Part shown: piece by piece, positions 23,880 to 36,840 of the stretch | Position numbering within the stretch: position 1 is the stretch's first letter | Layout of the letters: every line of letters starts with the position of its first letter | Assembly (NCBI GenBank): GCA_958450365.1 | Contig: CAUEEP010000331.1 | Span: 1 to 64,000 of the forward strand | Length of the DNA stretch: 64,000 nucleotides | Reading direction: 5' to 3' | Source of the DNA: Mesorhabditis belari | Taxonomy: Eukaryota; Nematoda; Chromadorea; Rhabditida; Rhabditidae | Made by a program: the position numbers and the translations under genes | Notes under the pieces: generated by a model | What the model was told of the DNA's origin: nothing | Database searches by the model: none | Seen by the model: the letters and a program-made list of their open reading frames with translations, nothing else

Positions 23880-24960
23880 AGATCACCAAGACTGACGAAA
23901 CTTGATTAGCGTAAAGCCAAAAGCTAAAACATTGTTCAAGTTAAAACTTGAATTTTTTCATTCACTAAGATGTACATTTTTGCGCTTAAAAGCTGTAAAC
24001 ATCACCTTTCTATGGCACTGGTTATATCAATCCACTTGGCTTTCTGCAAACTGCAACTTCTATTTCTCTACTTTTTCTCTTCTACTTTCCCTTTCTTGGC
24101 CAAATATCGTTGCGGCCAAGAACCTAAAAATCAAGTTTTCAGTTCTTTTTTATAAAAGCTGTTTGTTTTTTGAGCTTTTTTTCTGTTGTGCGATTAGAAA
24201 CTACTCTCTTCAGAACTCTATTCTATTCAGGACTCTATTCTATTCAGAATCCCAAACTGCAATCTTAAAGTGTGCACTGAAATTGTTCAAGTTGAAACTC
24301 GGTATCAAACTTTGAAATCAATATATGCAATTTTTTGGAAAGTTAAGACATTTTTCAAAATCAAAAATCAAATACCAATCCTATAAATATTAAGGGTAAA
24401 GGTTTCTAAAAACTGCAATCTTTTAAAAAACAGTGGAAACATTTGAGCTTGACTCTGAAAACTTACAAAAAGCTTGTTTCAATGTGAAGGTGGTTCAATT
24501 AGAAAGTGTGCAAAGATTGGTAAAATTACATTTAAATATCGTTAAAAATACTCTCCAAAACTCTGTGGAACAAGAATAGTAAGAAAGAAAAGGTATGAAA
24601 ATCAGAAGAAAGTCATGAGAAAATCATCAAAATTGAATTTCTGATAAAACTTTGAGTTTCAATTTTGGATAAGTTTGGATTGAAGAAATTGAGATTAAAG
24701 ATGCAAGAAAAGAAAGGTTTTCACTTGAAAGGCTGTTCATGAAGGCTGTTCATGAATGAAAGTAAAATTCTTCAAAATTCGTTTTTTCCTTGAAGTAAAG
24801 TTCTTGGCTTCACAGAATTGATTCTCAATTTTTCCAAGAAAGTCTCAAAGAATACAAGAAATTTAAATATCGTTAAATAACAAGTTTTCCGATGTATTTA
24901 TCTTTGCAAAAGACATGAATGAGAAGGTAGCTTTTCAATACTTATTTAAAGGACCATTTG
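23880..24960. other. AT-rich gap, no gene seen
   Basis: Contains a 137-codon open frame (23902-24315) of low complexity, rich in F, L and S, without splice context; I regard it as chance. The second copy of the 150-base duplication is at about 24,404-24,552. Confidence 0.5.
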
Positions 24961-24982
24961 AATTTTAGTACAAGCTACTAAA

Positions 24983-25254
24983 GGAGACTCATCATCTGGA
25001 ATTCCAAAAGTCATTGGTGATACTGCGGTCGCAAGTAGCAGTATGTTTTAGATTGAAATAAATACATAAGCTTAGAATTTTCCTGAATTACTTCAGGAAA
25101 ATTCTATTGATTTATCTCGATCTCGTCATCACCAAAACCTTGGTACGCTACATTAATGTTAAAATTGTGTCTATTGTTTCTTTTTAGCTCACCTCGCTTC
25201 CGTCCCACTGATCAAAAAGCCGAAATTAGTTGAGAATAATCCTCCAATGAAATA
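24983..25254 (+). other. Orphan terminal exons of an unrecognised gene
   Basis: An exon after TTTTAG (24983-25038) is followed by a good donor (GTATGT), and a second exon after TTTTTAG (25188-25254) continues in phase: ...DTAVASS then THLASVPLIKKPKLVE and a stop. No start or upstream exon is found. The last exon lies wholly inside a 296-base block that recurs exactly at 36,841-37,136, so it has been copied without the rest of the gene. I do not recognise the protein. Confidence 0.35.
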
Positions 25255-25473
25255 ACCTTTTTGAAGCACTAACATCAAATTTAGATGTCCAAAGTTAGAT
25301 GCAACTAGCAACTAGCTCAAATATGCAATTGGACAGCTCAAAACCAAGAAATTCTAGCTGAAAGTTAGATTGCTAATGGTAAAGTGCTTGAACTGCTGGA
25401 GTGCTTGAACTGTGGGAATTGCGGGTTTTACTCTTTTATGATTTGTTGCTAGTGAAAAGGTATGCAATAATTC
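25178..25473. repeat. 296-base exact duplicate, copy A
   Basis: By eye this block is identical to 36,841-37,136, in the same orientation, 11.7 kb apart. It begins at TTCTTTTTAGCTCACC and ends at GCAATAATTC. It includes the splice acceptor and complete terminal exon noted above. Confidence 0.85.
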
Positions 25474-26647
25474 GCTTTTTGACCAGCTTTTACTTAATAA
25501 TCAGCTTTTTGACCATCAGCTTTTATGTTAAGTCGTGCTTTTTGATGATTTTATATAATTTTTATTATTCTTAGATCATGGAGAGTAAGACAATGGTTTT
25601 GGAAACTAAAGGGTGACGGAAGCTAGAAGACAAAGGAAAGAATTGAATGGATAGATAAGAGTGTGTTCCTCTTGTTTAACGTTTAATGTTTAATTCCATT
25701 TCAAAAAACTTTCGTAGTCAAAGCCTTGCTTTATCTCGTTGGTAGACCAAGGTTTCATGACTGAGCCTTGTGATTCCTCAAGAGGAACACACTTTATTCA
25801 AATATCTTTATTCAAATAATTTAGATTTTAGTACATAGATTCCCCGTGTCCCATAGACGTTCGCATCTGAACGGCATCAAAATCACTACGGCCATTTTGT
25901 GGCATTTCCTTTAAGCTCTTGTTTGCACACATCGGTTAATGTAGGCTACTGCTGATGCGTTGTCCAGCTCAAGCAGGATGTGCATGGATGTTTGCTTGTG
26001 TAGATGGTGAAATGAGCTATACAAGCTAAAGATATGTCAATGATTATATTCAAAAGTGGCATCGAAAGTGATCACAAGTACCCTTTCTCAAATAATACTC
26101 AAAAATTGTCACCGTAAATTTCTTGTAAAACATTTACGAGCTTTGACAATTGATTGAAATGTTTTTGATTCACTTTGCCATTTGTTAAGTCGTGCTTTTC
26201 GATGATATTATATACTTTTTATTATTCTTAGATCAGAAACATGGAATTTCGAGTAAAACAATGGCAAACTAAAGTGTCACAGAAACTGAGCCTAAACAAA
26301 GAAAAGAATCGAATGGATAGATAAGGTATAGAGTCGTTTTCTAAAAAGCACTAATCTCCAAAAAATTTCCAGGTTCAATACCTTGGTTTACATCTGAAAA
26401 GATTTTAGTACATAGATTAGATGAAAGTAGAGTCAAAACTATGGTAGTTTTTGAAGATTGATTTGAATTAAAAGTCAGAGTCAAAACAAGCATCACTTCG
26501 TCTTTAGTTGTTGAGCCAGTTGAGGCCGTCGGCGAGGAGTCTGATGAATAGTCGTTCTCTTCATGCCACTCGATTTGGCCAAGGACAACATAGGACAAAT
26601 CCGATCAGCAATTCTATGATGAACGATCAGAAAAGACGCGAAAGCGT
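25474..26647. other. Gap with a diverged tandem duplication
   Basis: About 110 bases starting near 25,527 (GTTAAGTCGTGCTTTTTGAT... through an ATTCTTAG acceptor to GGATAGATAAG) recur in diverged form near 26,184. Both copies carry the acceptor and the following exon-like stretch. A short plus-strand exon end around 26,503-26,551 (VVEPVEAVGEESDE then stop) is visible but unconnected. Confidence 0.4.
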
Positions 26648-27012
26648 CCCGCGCCACATCCCGTTATTTGACTATTAGAATAAGAATCATGAGATTATGA
26701 GAAATCATGATTATGAGCACATGATTCTGAGAAATCAACTTCTTTCATTTTACTACGTGGTCGTGCATTGTCACTTCCGCTGGTAATGGAATTATTGTGT
26801 GCTTTGCCACAACCAATCATTCAATGCAATAGCTTCCTTGTAGTATTGCTGATTTTGCATATACTCTGCATCTTTTATTTTTCTCCACCCCTTTCTCCTC
26901 TTCGGAACCCTCACTATCTTCCAAAACCACCCCAAAACTGCGAGACACATTTCGCACTCATTTCTCATAGTCTCATGATTCTTATTCTAAGAATCAAATG
27001 ACGGGATGTGTC
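26648..27012. mobile_element. Foldback element, about 365 bases
   Basis: The left arm (about 26,652-26,712) contains CACATCCCGTTATTTGACTA and AATAAGAATCATGAGATTAT; the right arm (about 26,957-27,010) contains their near complements (TCTCATGATTCTTATTCTAA and CAAATGACGGGATGTG). The enclosed 240 bases are non-coding as far as I can see. Fits a MITE-like element. Confidence 0.7.
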
Positions 27013-27266
27013 TAGCTTTCTTTTTTTATCCTTCAAGCTTTCTACTTTCGATTTTTTAAGATTCGTATCTAAAAAGAAAGGGCGGAAGATAGAATTAATA
27101 CTTTCTGAATCTGAATCTTGATATTTTTACCCCTCTTCGGAGTGTTTTCGTTGGGAACGCCCCTTCCAATTCTTTTGAGTACTAATGATAGGGAAAGCCT
27201 CAAGAAATTATACTTTTGGAGGCGAATTTTAATTTAAAGAGCGGCATAGCAGGAGTGGGTCAGGAT

Positions 27267-27313
27267 AAAGAGATAGAGAAAGAGATAGAGAAAGAGATAG
27301 AGAAAGAGAAGCA
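27267..27313. repeat. Short tandem repeat (12-base unit GATAGAGAAAGA)
   Basis: Three and a half copies of a 12-base purine unit, encoding an EIEKEIEKEIEK run in one frame. Simple repeat, no gene assigned. Confidence 0.8.
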
Positions 27314-27442
27314 AGACCTATTTATCAATTCATCTTTATTAGCTGCCATATTTTCCCTTTGGAGAAATTTATTTATCTATTTTATATTCATCTTGAAGCC
27401 TATTTATTTCGGCGTAGGCTCAATGAGGCTTAGCTAAAAGGG

Positions 27443-27835
27443 TTGTTATCAGGTGTGCCTGAGGAACGATTTGTGATGGGGACCTTTCGTCGGCCGGAAG
27501 AAAGTATCGGCCGACTGGCATCGACGCTGCCACTTTCCATCGTATCTTATGAAATTTATGAAATCGAATGCTTTTTTCAGGCTTGGGCCAGAGACGTGGC
27601 GATAGAGTTGGGAGGATGGAATCGACCTGCAGGTGAAATGGATGGACTCTTGGGGACCAGTGAAGCGATTGATTTGAAGTAAGAGTTTAAGACCATACAC
27701 TTGCCCTTTTAATACTTGCATAGCAATAGTTCATCAAGGGCCTGGAAGAAGATGTGGCAATAAGTTCATGGGTCGAGGAAAAATGCAACATAAATGTATC
27801 GCTTCGGGCGCAGGTTTGTTTAAAGCATGAAGAGA
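27443..27835 (+). other. Possible exons of an unrecognised gene, ending at the edge of copy 1
   Basis: An 80-codon open stretch (27443-27679: PEERFVMGTFRRPEES, later DVAIELGGWNRPAGEMDG) of normal amino-acid composition ends at a GTAAGAG donor. A second stretch (about 27,735-27,820: GLEEDVAISSWVEEKC...) lies between a TAG acceptor and a GTTTGT donor. They do not join cleanly by eye. No further exon is seen before the triplicated segment starts 130 bases later, so this could be a gene cut off by the rearrangement. Confidence 0.3.
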
Positions 27836-27961
27836 CGATATGTTAAGACAATGCGCTCTATTTCTATCGTTGGTATTTGGTGAAATCCTTCTCTCGAGTG
27901 CCAATCTTGATGCTTAGAGCTTATTCCAATTCTTTCTGAAAAGTTTTAATTTTAGAGCTTG

Positions 27962-30900
27962 TTTGAATATTCACTTGGTGAGAAAATACGATAATATATT
28001 TATATTTTGTTTTATATAGAATACCAAAAAAATTGGAAGGCCTTCAAAGGAAATGACTACAATATTTACACAAAAAAACGTGTGTAAGAAAAGGTGCTCA
28101 AATTAAAAGAAAAGGTTCCTAAAAAGTGCTCAAATTGAAATGTGGCAGGAGAAATAGAGTGAAAATTTGGTTGGAAATTTTGGAGAAGGAAAGTGAAGGT
28201 TAAGTTTTGTTGCTCATCAGTCAATGTTAGCCTTGTTATTGCTCAACTGAATAATCAATCTTTTCTTACCCCAAAATCCAAAATTGAGGTCAATGCTGCT
28301 AAGATTTATATAGCTTAGAACGTCAACTGTCAGAAAATGTCTGTTTCATCAACAGTTATTCAAAAAATCTAGCTAAATCGGGCTGCAGAATGGTCAGAAA
28401 CTCTGTCTCCTCCATAATTGCTCGACCCACCGATAACCGTAAGGATCCAAAATGGCAATTTAGGGGATATTTTGTGGTTCTGCATGACCAAATAAACGTT
28501 CCTTTGCCTTGATCCTTTACGAGACCAATTGAAAGCTGTCATTTTTGCGAAAATTTTCTAAAGGACCTTTAGGCGATTTGCCGGTTCTGAGTTAGCCAAA
28601 GTAGCTAGAGAACATGGATAATTGATTTGTGATACTGCAATCATTTCGATATCACAAAAAATAATAGTCGCAATTTGGGAAAACGTTTTTGTCATGCTCG
28701 AAAAATAAATACTTAATCATCAAATAATGAAGAGAAAACAATTAACTGAAAATGAAATCATAAAGATTTTCTTATTTTCATCAACACAAAAAACAAGAAT
28801 TGTACGACGGAATTACGTGGTTTTGAAGGATTTAGGGGTTTTTCATTTGAGGAAGTGTTCCTTTTCTAGATCACGTTTGGGTCGGTTTTTGGACGAAAAT
28901 CGGGTTTTCCCTTTAGTTACATATGTTGAAAGTTTTGGGGGAAATGAAGGCGATGAAAATGAATGAATGAGAAGAAAAATAATGAAGTGAAAGTCGGATT
29001 AATGTGCGCCATGTCCGTAGATCCAATTGACGTCAACCTGTAAATGAAAGATGAAACTTTCCCTTGTAAAATTTTGATATATTTTAAATATTCGAAAGGT
29101 TTAGTACTGTTTTCCTGGATTTACCTGCGGTATATCAGCTGTGAGAAAATTCGGTGTTGTGCCGTGTAGTGCTCTGCTTTGAGTATGAATACTTTCGGGT
29201 GAAGCAGCCGATCCCCACGACCCCCTCGTTCACTTCCCGGTGAGGAATAGCCAGAAATTGAGTCACAAGGAGAGAATGGCTCATATAATCCTAAAATATT
29301 TAATTTAGAACTGAGCTGATCTGTTGAAAAATTTAAATTTCTCTACTACTTACTTTTCTTTGCTTCTTCGGCAGCAGCTCCATTCCACGTTCCGATTGTC
29401 ATTTGAAGAGAATCGGAAAAGAGCGAATTCTCTTGACGAGTCTCCGGAAGTGTAAAGGGCTAATTAAGGTTTTAATATATTACTAGTTTTTTACCTGTTC
29501 ATTGAAGTATCGAGGCTGATTGTGAATGGATGATTGACCTTGAATGGGTCGTGGTAAGTTGGTAAAAGAGTTGACTCAATTGGAGTACCCAATCCATAAC
29601 CAGATCTTGATTGAGGCTGAGGCCCAAAGAGAGAATGATTCGAATTCTGAATTAGATAAGAAATAGATTCGACCCAGCTTCTAACTTTGAAGTAGAGATA
29701 GAGAAACTAACCCGAACTGGTGGTTGTGGTTGATTGAGTGTGTTAATGTAATTGGTCCATCTAAAATGCAACATTTATTTATTATTTTAGTTTCAAGACT
29801 TGTAAAATTATTATATTTATCAGTTTCTTACGTGTGGATTTCTTGCTCCTTTGCTGCTGTTGTTGAAGAAGTCCTTGTTGTCCTTGCATCAACAGGAGTA
29901 TTAGCTGTTGATTTGCTACCACGTATTGCTACAAGCTTTCTAATAATTGCGAATTTCAAATTTCTTACAGCAGTCAAATCCAGATCGAAGAAACCCTTGG
30001 GCAAACTGGGCAAATTGGACAAACTGACCAAATTTTGATAGATCGTTCGTTGCTCGGAACGGGTTCGCTCTTGGTTTTCTGAAAGAAAAGCTTTAAATAA
30101 ATTACAACTAAAGTTAAAAGATATTCAACATTGTCATTTTACCAGCCCATTTTTTACCAGCTCACCGTGAAACACGAATCGCATTTTGTTGTGTGTGGAG
30201 TGTTCACTCGATGTCCCCTCAATTCAGCCGGTTCCACAAACTTTCTGGCCTCTTTTTTCCACGCCAGAACTTGCTCTTTGAGCCGCAGTAAATGCCTAGG
30301 AAATGAATGTTATATTTAATCCTTGATTTACATTTTTATCCTCACAGCATTGCTGAGAATCCTATCATAAGTATTGAGTAACATGAAAAGATATTCATCT
30401 TCGAGATCTTCACGAACAGCTTGAAAACCACCACAAAAAACGAGGCAATGCACATGGAATAGGAGACGATAAAGCATACCCGGTAAATTCTGAAAAGGAC
30501 AAATTATTTAAATTCATTATCGCAGCCAAACCTGATCCTGTATTTTGATACATGGCGTATCAATCGATTTGGAATTTGTCGATCTGTATGGATGAATTGG
30601 TGTGCCGAGTGTTTGAAGGAGACACACAATAGCGCAATTCACACACCGTTTCCCAGCACCCATGAATAACATCTGAAACAAATGATCTAAAAGTAAATGA
30701 CAAATAAACTCCTACTCTTCTGAATATAACCACTCACTTGTTCGTTTTCACGGAGAATTGCGGGACGTTGAATGAGTTTCTCGATTGACTGAAGAATTTT
30801 CTTCCTTGCTCCTTTCGTCACATGTTCCTGCTCCAGAGTGTTTTCGTCTGCAAATATTGTATTGAAAATGCCTGGCTCAACTCTATTTCCATAGAGCCTT

Positions 30901-33900
30901 ATTTTGCGATCTCACACCTCAAATTTCCAACGCTTTCATCTAAACTATCACAATCTTCTACCTGCTCTTCCCTTTCTAATTCATTTTTAAAACGTATCCC
31001 CCTTTTCCTTTCTACCGTAATCTTATCTGTCTTTATTTTTAGACAAACAAAATTACTTTCTCTTTCTACCGTAATCTTGTCTGTCTTTTAATCTGTTTTG
31101 TTTTTAGATGAAAAGATCACTTTCTCTTTAAAAATAAAAAAAATTCTACCTCTTCTACCTCTTTCTATTTTCTACCTTTCTCTATTTTTATCCAATCAAT
31201 CCACTTTTTATAGCTTTCGATATCCTTTTTTGGGGTAGGCTAGTTTCTGCAGTTTTTTTACGCAACTCACCATAACTTTTTTTCTAAGTCGACCAATCTT
31301 TATGACTTTGGTTTCATTTTGTAGATCTCAATAAGTGCAACAAAAGGACACCAAAAGCATAAAGATTGATCCACTTAGAAGAAAGTTATGGCAAGCTACG
31401 CAAAAGATCCTGTTGGGCAAAAAGTTTGGCGCAAAGCAGCCTACCTTTTTGAACACTCATAGAATCAGACGAAAGTAGATGGATTGGATAAAAATATACA
31501 AGATTACCGTAGAAATTACGACAAAATGGAGACAAGATTAAGATTACGGTAGAAAAAGAAAATCGATTAGCCGAGTACTTCAAGCTTTTCGTTTTCGTTT
31601 TCGTCAAGTGCACATTGCATCATTGCCAAAAAAGGAATTTGAATGGCACAAGCAAATTCTAGAACTTTTCAGGATTACATCACTTAAATCAAATTGCTGC
31701 ATAATTCAAGCTCAAAGATATCCAGAAGTTCTCCGTCTCCCCAGTCGTGCGTGTTGCTGTTGAACCAAAGAACCCCGAAGACCTTCCCAAATTCTTTAGA
31801 ACTTTGGTATCACAATTTTCTACCTATATTTATGTCTGAATTGAATAACTTATTTCCTCTCTCATTTAAAAGATTCTCTCAATTTCCCCTTTTGGCACAA
31901 ATTTTATGACTTTTTCATTGGCATCCCCAAATGCACACATAGTTAGAGAAATAAAATAAAGAAAATCACCACCTTTTCTCCTAATTTCTCTAAAACCTTG
32001 GAGAAATTCTAGGCTGATACCATTGAAAAAGCAAATTGAGCTACAGTAAGATTGGGAAAAAACTAAGTGATTTTAAGGAGATGAAAAGGATTTTTATAAA
32101 ATTTAAGCAAAACAAACCGAGACTCATCATTTGATCGTATGTCATTTCTTGGAAAAGAGCCGTGTATTTGTGAAGGCGAAGAGATTTTAACCAAGGTTCC
32201 ACATCTAAAGTTAAGGCTATAATTTTAGCTGTGTTTTGCCAGTTTTTCCATTTCTATTTTCTATTCCTATTTTCTATTTCTTCTAGACTTTCTTCCCGTT
32301 TTTCCATTGAGCTTTTTTCTGCAATCACATCATTTCACTTTTCTATAAAAGTCCCCTATCGGATTAACTCGAGTAAACCAGTTGCTTTGACAATGAGTCA
32401 AGCTAACAACTTAAAAATGAGTTTGAGAGGTAGTGAACCAAGAACGTGAACATCCAAAAACATAACTCAATCAATATGAAGTGTCGAAATCTTCCATTGA
32501 ATATCTTCTAGACAGACACCTAGACATCGTTTCGTTTTGGCTGGGTGCAAGTGTGAGTTGACAGAGATCAAATCGGAGATTGCAAATCCGTTCAAGAGAT
32601 CTGATCAAAAAGGAGAAGTTGAGAAATGGAAAAAATAATAGGTTGACTAAAACAGATTGTTGATCAAAAAGAGCTGCTAGTATTGCTTTTAGTACTACGA
32701 ACAATCAACTGATCTTCATGGTTGATGCTAGATAGAAAGCAAAACTTCACTTCTTAAAGCTTCTTAAAAGATTCTATAATGTACTAAAAGATTCGCATTC
32801 CCAGCTAATGGTGATCTTTTGATCGAGAGTCGGATAGAGACTGGTCCAATCATCCAATCATCATTTTGTCCCCCTTTCCCCTTTCTTATACCTAAAAGAT
32901 TTCTTCCAGACAATAATGTTTTCTTTTGCCCTTTTTGCCTGAATATCTTAGAAATCTTAGAAATGGCAGACAAGACCACTCGGCGGAAAAATGAAAAAAT
33001 GGATGATCTTCGAGGTTCATGTTACGATTTATTGTAAATATTTATTTCGATGAAGGCTAATGCAAATGTTTGCTTCAGCTCAAATTCCTTGTAAACATAT
33101 TTTTTCCAAAAATTTCAATTTTCTGAGGGACCTCGAAATGATGGGTGGCACAAAAGAGACGCCAAGAAGGTAACATTCCTATTCTCTGATCTCGGCTTGG
33201 ACTTGTCGCCTATTTGAAGCTGTAATATAAAAAAAAAAGGAGAAAGAGAGCGACTCGCAATGATTTCCGTCCTTATTCTTCGGCAGCGTAGAAATGTTGC
33301 AAGACGGCCGAACGCAGCGAGACGGCTCCATCCAAAAAATGACGACAAAAAATTTAAGGCAAAAAACGCGGCGGAAAGTGATTAGCATACTGAAGATACA
33401 TGGCAAAACGTTATTGTTAAAAATGAGTAATTTTTTGGGTATAATCCGGTGGGTCAATTCCCATGCCAGTTTAGAATGATTGAGTCCGCCTAACCTTATG
33501 TATGTTGAACTAAGTTCAGAACCTTCTTGATCACAGTGCACTCTTCTAAAATTAACTCCAGCCGATCCTACTTGATCGGTGAAAGAGGAAATGCATCTCT
33601 CCAAACCGTTTTCTTTTCCGCTCCTAATCGGTCACTTATCGCTTTCTTTTCCCTCGTTTCATTTTTCTTTTTCAATCCATGTGATGCAATCCTTGTCTTT
33701 CAGTCTTTTCTTTTCCTTCGATCGGCCCATGTCTAGTCTGAGCTGTGTCTGGGAAAAACGAGTCGACCAGACTGCACCTATTCACTTCTTTTCTTCTTCG
33801 ACCCTTCTCTCGATCTCGATGAGGGGAATTCAACCATCGCATCGAAACCCTCAATCTCTAGACAGTTCTAGTTGAAAAGAGAGCAAAAAATAATAAAGTT

Positions 33901-36840
33901 TACAGGGATTCACCAGCCAAGGGGAAAGAGAAGAAGGGGAAAAGTGGAAAGTTCCTCTTTCACATCTTGGCAAACTGCTCGCAGAGATCGGCATCTCCAA
34001 AAGAGAGAAGTTGCGAATCATGCTAGGGTGAAAACTCCAAAAAACAGAACGCCAAAGCACAACGATGAAATCGATCACAAAAGGGGTCAAGGCGATGTGA
34101 GAAGAAAACAATAATATTTGCTCTCGACAAATTGCAGTTTTGTTTTCCTTCCACAAAATCTTATTTTTCTTACTAACAGTATTTTCTTACCTACCCAGGT
34201 TTACAGTAAAACAAATTATTCACATATTTTACTTTATTTTAAATGCAAATCCCTTCCCTTTTGGTAACTCCACTCCAAAAACATTCACTTTTTCTAAACG
34301 AATAGCTGACTTATGGTCGGCGCCAGCTTATCAGGAAAACACAATTTGGGCTGTTTGTGAGGGACTCTTCTACTCTGATCTTTTTCAAGCTTTCAAAATT
34401 ATTGCCCTTTTTAAATCACCGCGTTCTCTTTGAAGATTTAGCAGTTAGAGCAGGCAAAAAACAGTAAAAAGTTTTTTCTGAAGAATTTCTGAAGATAAGA
34501 CTAATCCGAATAGTGTCGAGTAAAGAATCAAAGAAAAGCGAACCTCTCATTCCAAGTGTCGACATTGAATCGCTTCCAGGAAACGGTGGGATTACCTAAT
34601 TTTAAGAGCTAAGTATTTAGGAAATGAAAATATGTATTTAAAAGCTGTAATCAAAACTGCAATTAAAGAGCTGTAATGACTCTAATTAAAGAATGAACTC
34701 ACCTCGTGAAAAATAGTACGATGTGGAAGAGTCAAAGCAAAGTTTAGATTCGAGAGTTTTGGGACGACACGAGAGAATCGGTACTCGTCGGTGACTCGAT
34801 TTACACCATTCGTGAAGCTTGAGCCCTGAAATCAATACATATTTTCCGTATTTATGCCTCATTGAATCCATTTTCATCAAGGGTCAAAAACCTATTCTCA
34901 CCGTTTCCCGTGTAGACTTTATGATGTGGACACACTTTTTAGACACATTTTTACATTCTACGCTTATTGTTCACTGAGGACGAGAGGGGAGAGAGAGAAA
35001 AGAGAGGGGATGAACCTAGTGGAAGCCTCTCGTCCACCCAATTTCCCCGTTCATTCAAAGCCCCAAACAACCAGGGATGGTTTAATTATGCAAATGGAAT
35101 TCCGAGGTGCCGAATGATTGGTTTTCGAGAATACCTCGAATGAGATACTCGATTTATGACAAAATCTAATCAAAAAGACTTACTTGATTGATTCGTGGAC
35201 GTGGTGGGGGCAACATTTGAGCTTGTTGAGCACAAGTTTTTCTCGACACTGGTTTATGCTAAAATTTAGTCAGGTCAGGTCCCCATAGTCAAAACCCATC
35301 GATTGACAAAGGGAAAGGCAAAGGGAGCAGCCTCTGTTTTTCCCATAATAAGCTTGACCTCAGGCGGCGCATTCAACAAACTTTTCCTTATCATTCAAAG
35401 ACGGCACCCCCGTCCCACAGAATTTCCCGGATATCAGTCAAGGCTTCTACATTGAGGAAAAAGCCTCTTTCGGGACGGATGAGACGCGGCTCATTTTACG
35501 GCCGCCTCCTCCTCTTATTTCTCTCACCAAATAAGGTCAAAAGTGCTACCGGAGGCTGGTACTAAACTGGAAAAAGAGATTAAAAATCCGAAGCACATTC
35601 TTTAAAATCATCTAATAGTGGCGTCTGGGGGTGGGAAATGACGCGAGTAACGATCCAGGTTTTAAAATTTGATGACGAGGCAAAACTTCTAAAAACCCAA
35701 ATCGCTGAAATGAATGAACATAATGAACATATAGTCGGATTTTCAGATTTTCCCAAGAAAGATTTTCCCATCAATATGGATCCAAATAGTCATGGTTATA
35801 GGTTTTAGAGTAAAAGAAAAATGACTCGGGGCTTTTTAGAGTAAAAAAGAAAAGAAAAACCATGGATGAAAAACTATGAAGAGAAAGTATGGATGGACAT
35901 AAGGATTCTCTTTAGGCTGTAGGGGCAAAAGGTGATCACAAAAACTTGCGGAATGTAAAAGAAAAGAAAAAGAAAGGAATAGACAATGATGGGGAAAGTA
36001 AAAATAGAACAATCGGTGAAAGAGAATCGGTGGTGGATGATCGGGAATAATAATTGGGGAGGGGAAAGCAAGTAGAAGCGTGAGAAATCATGGTAAAGCT
36101 TTTTGGGGAGAGAATATTAGTTTCAGGATGAATTCTTGAAGAAAATTAGAAAGGAAACAAAATTGGCAAATATTTCTAACTGTAAGCCACCGAGAGACTA
36201 GGGAATGTCTTTGTTTCGAGTTATTGACCATTTCTATGCGGATTGATTCAAAATATTCCGTTGAATGAGCTGAAAGCTTTAAAAACTTCCCCATTTATGG
36301 ACAAGTCGTTCAATTTTTGTTTTGTTTCTCTTAATTTTGGTTTTTGGCCGATTTTTCTTGTGGACTTGTGATTCACCTTCACCACAAATTCCTTCATTTC
36401 CCTCCCTTACCCCCGTTTTCTTTCAGTCTTCGAAGACTGAAAGATTCTGAAGGAAATCGAGAGAAAAACACAAAAAGTTGATTGGAACCATCTCCTTGGA
36501 GAGTTTTTTGAAAAAGACAGCTTTGTCAGCTCCAAAAACTCAACAATAAAAGAGAAACAATATTTTAAAGAGACATAAAAAGGAGTAACGGCAAAAATGG
36601 TGTAAAACATTGTAAAACAATTCGTCTAAAAATATCTTGACATTTATTTTAAAAAAAGTGCATTTCGAATTTGAGGCGATTCTCATCATTTTCTTTTCTC
36701 ATTTCCCCAAAGTGGACCACCGGCTATGAAACAATTGTTCGAAAATGATTGTAATTGAGACGAGAAAAGGGAAAGCTTAAGAGAAAAGGGTGGCTTAGAG
36801 AAAGAAATGGCCAACTGACCCATGTCTGTCAAAAAGAAAG
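27962..36840. repeat. Triplicated segment, copy 1 (direct)
   Basis: Near-identical to 40,631-53,219 (same orientation) and to the reverse complement of 58,110-64,000 (running off the window). Relative to copy 2 it lacks 4.46 kb (between 35,230 and 35,235, with the filler CACA) but keeps about 755 bases that copy 2 has lost (about 34,226-34,980). Its right end abuts copy B of the 296-base duplicate exactly at 36,841. Confidence 0.95.
28999..35230 (-). pseudogene. Smaug/SAMD4-like gene, copy 1: 5'-truncated with five frameshifts
   Basis: Same gene as in copy 2. Open exons present: 35230-35184 (partial, cut by the deletion), 34825-34703, 34595-34544, SAM domain 32204-32118 and 30847-30738. Exons 34825 and 34595 join in phase to the SAM exon, so this copy shows the piece missing in copy 2. 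In the 3' part five small indels relative to copy 2 each break the frame: near 30,276 (minus 2), 30,075 (minus 1), 29,850 (minus 1), 29,556 (plus 2) and 29,213 (minus 1). The stop of the last exon (29001-28999) is kept. Several indels lie in short homopolymers, so sequencing error is a real alternative to decay. The 5' exons upstream of the deletion are absent. As it stands it cannot make a full Smaug protein. Confidence 0.75.

Noticed and set aside
33179..33604. 141-codon minus-strand ORF, repeated in copies 2 and 3
   Set aside because: It recurs only because the segment is triplicated; copies differ by frameshifts, it lies inside the intron before the SAM exon, and it matches no domain.
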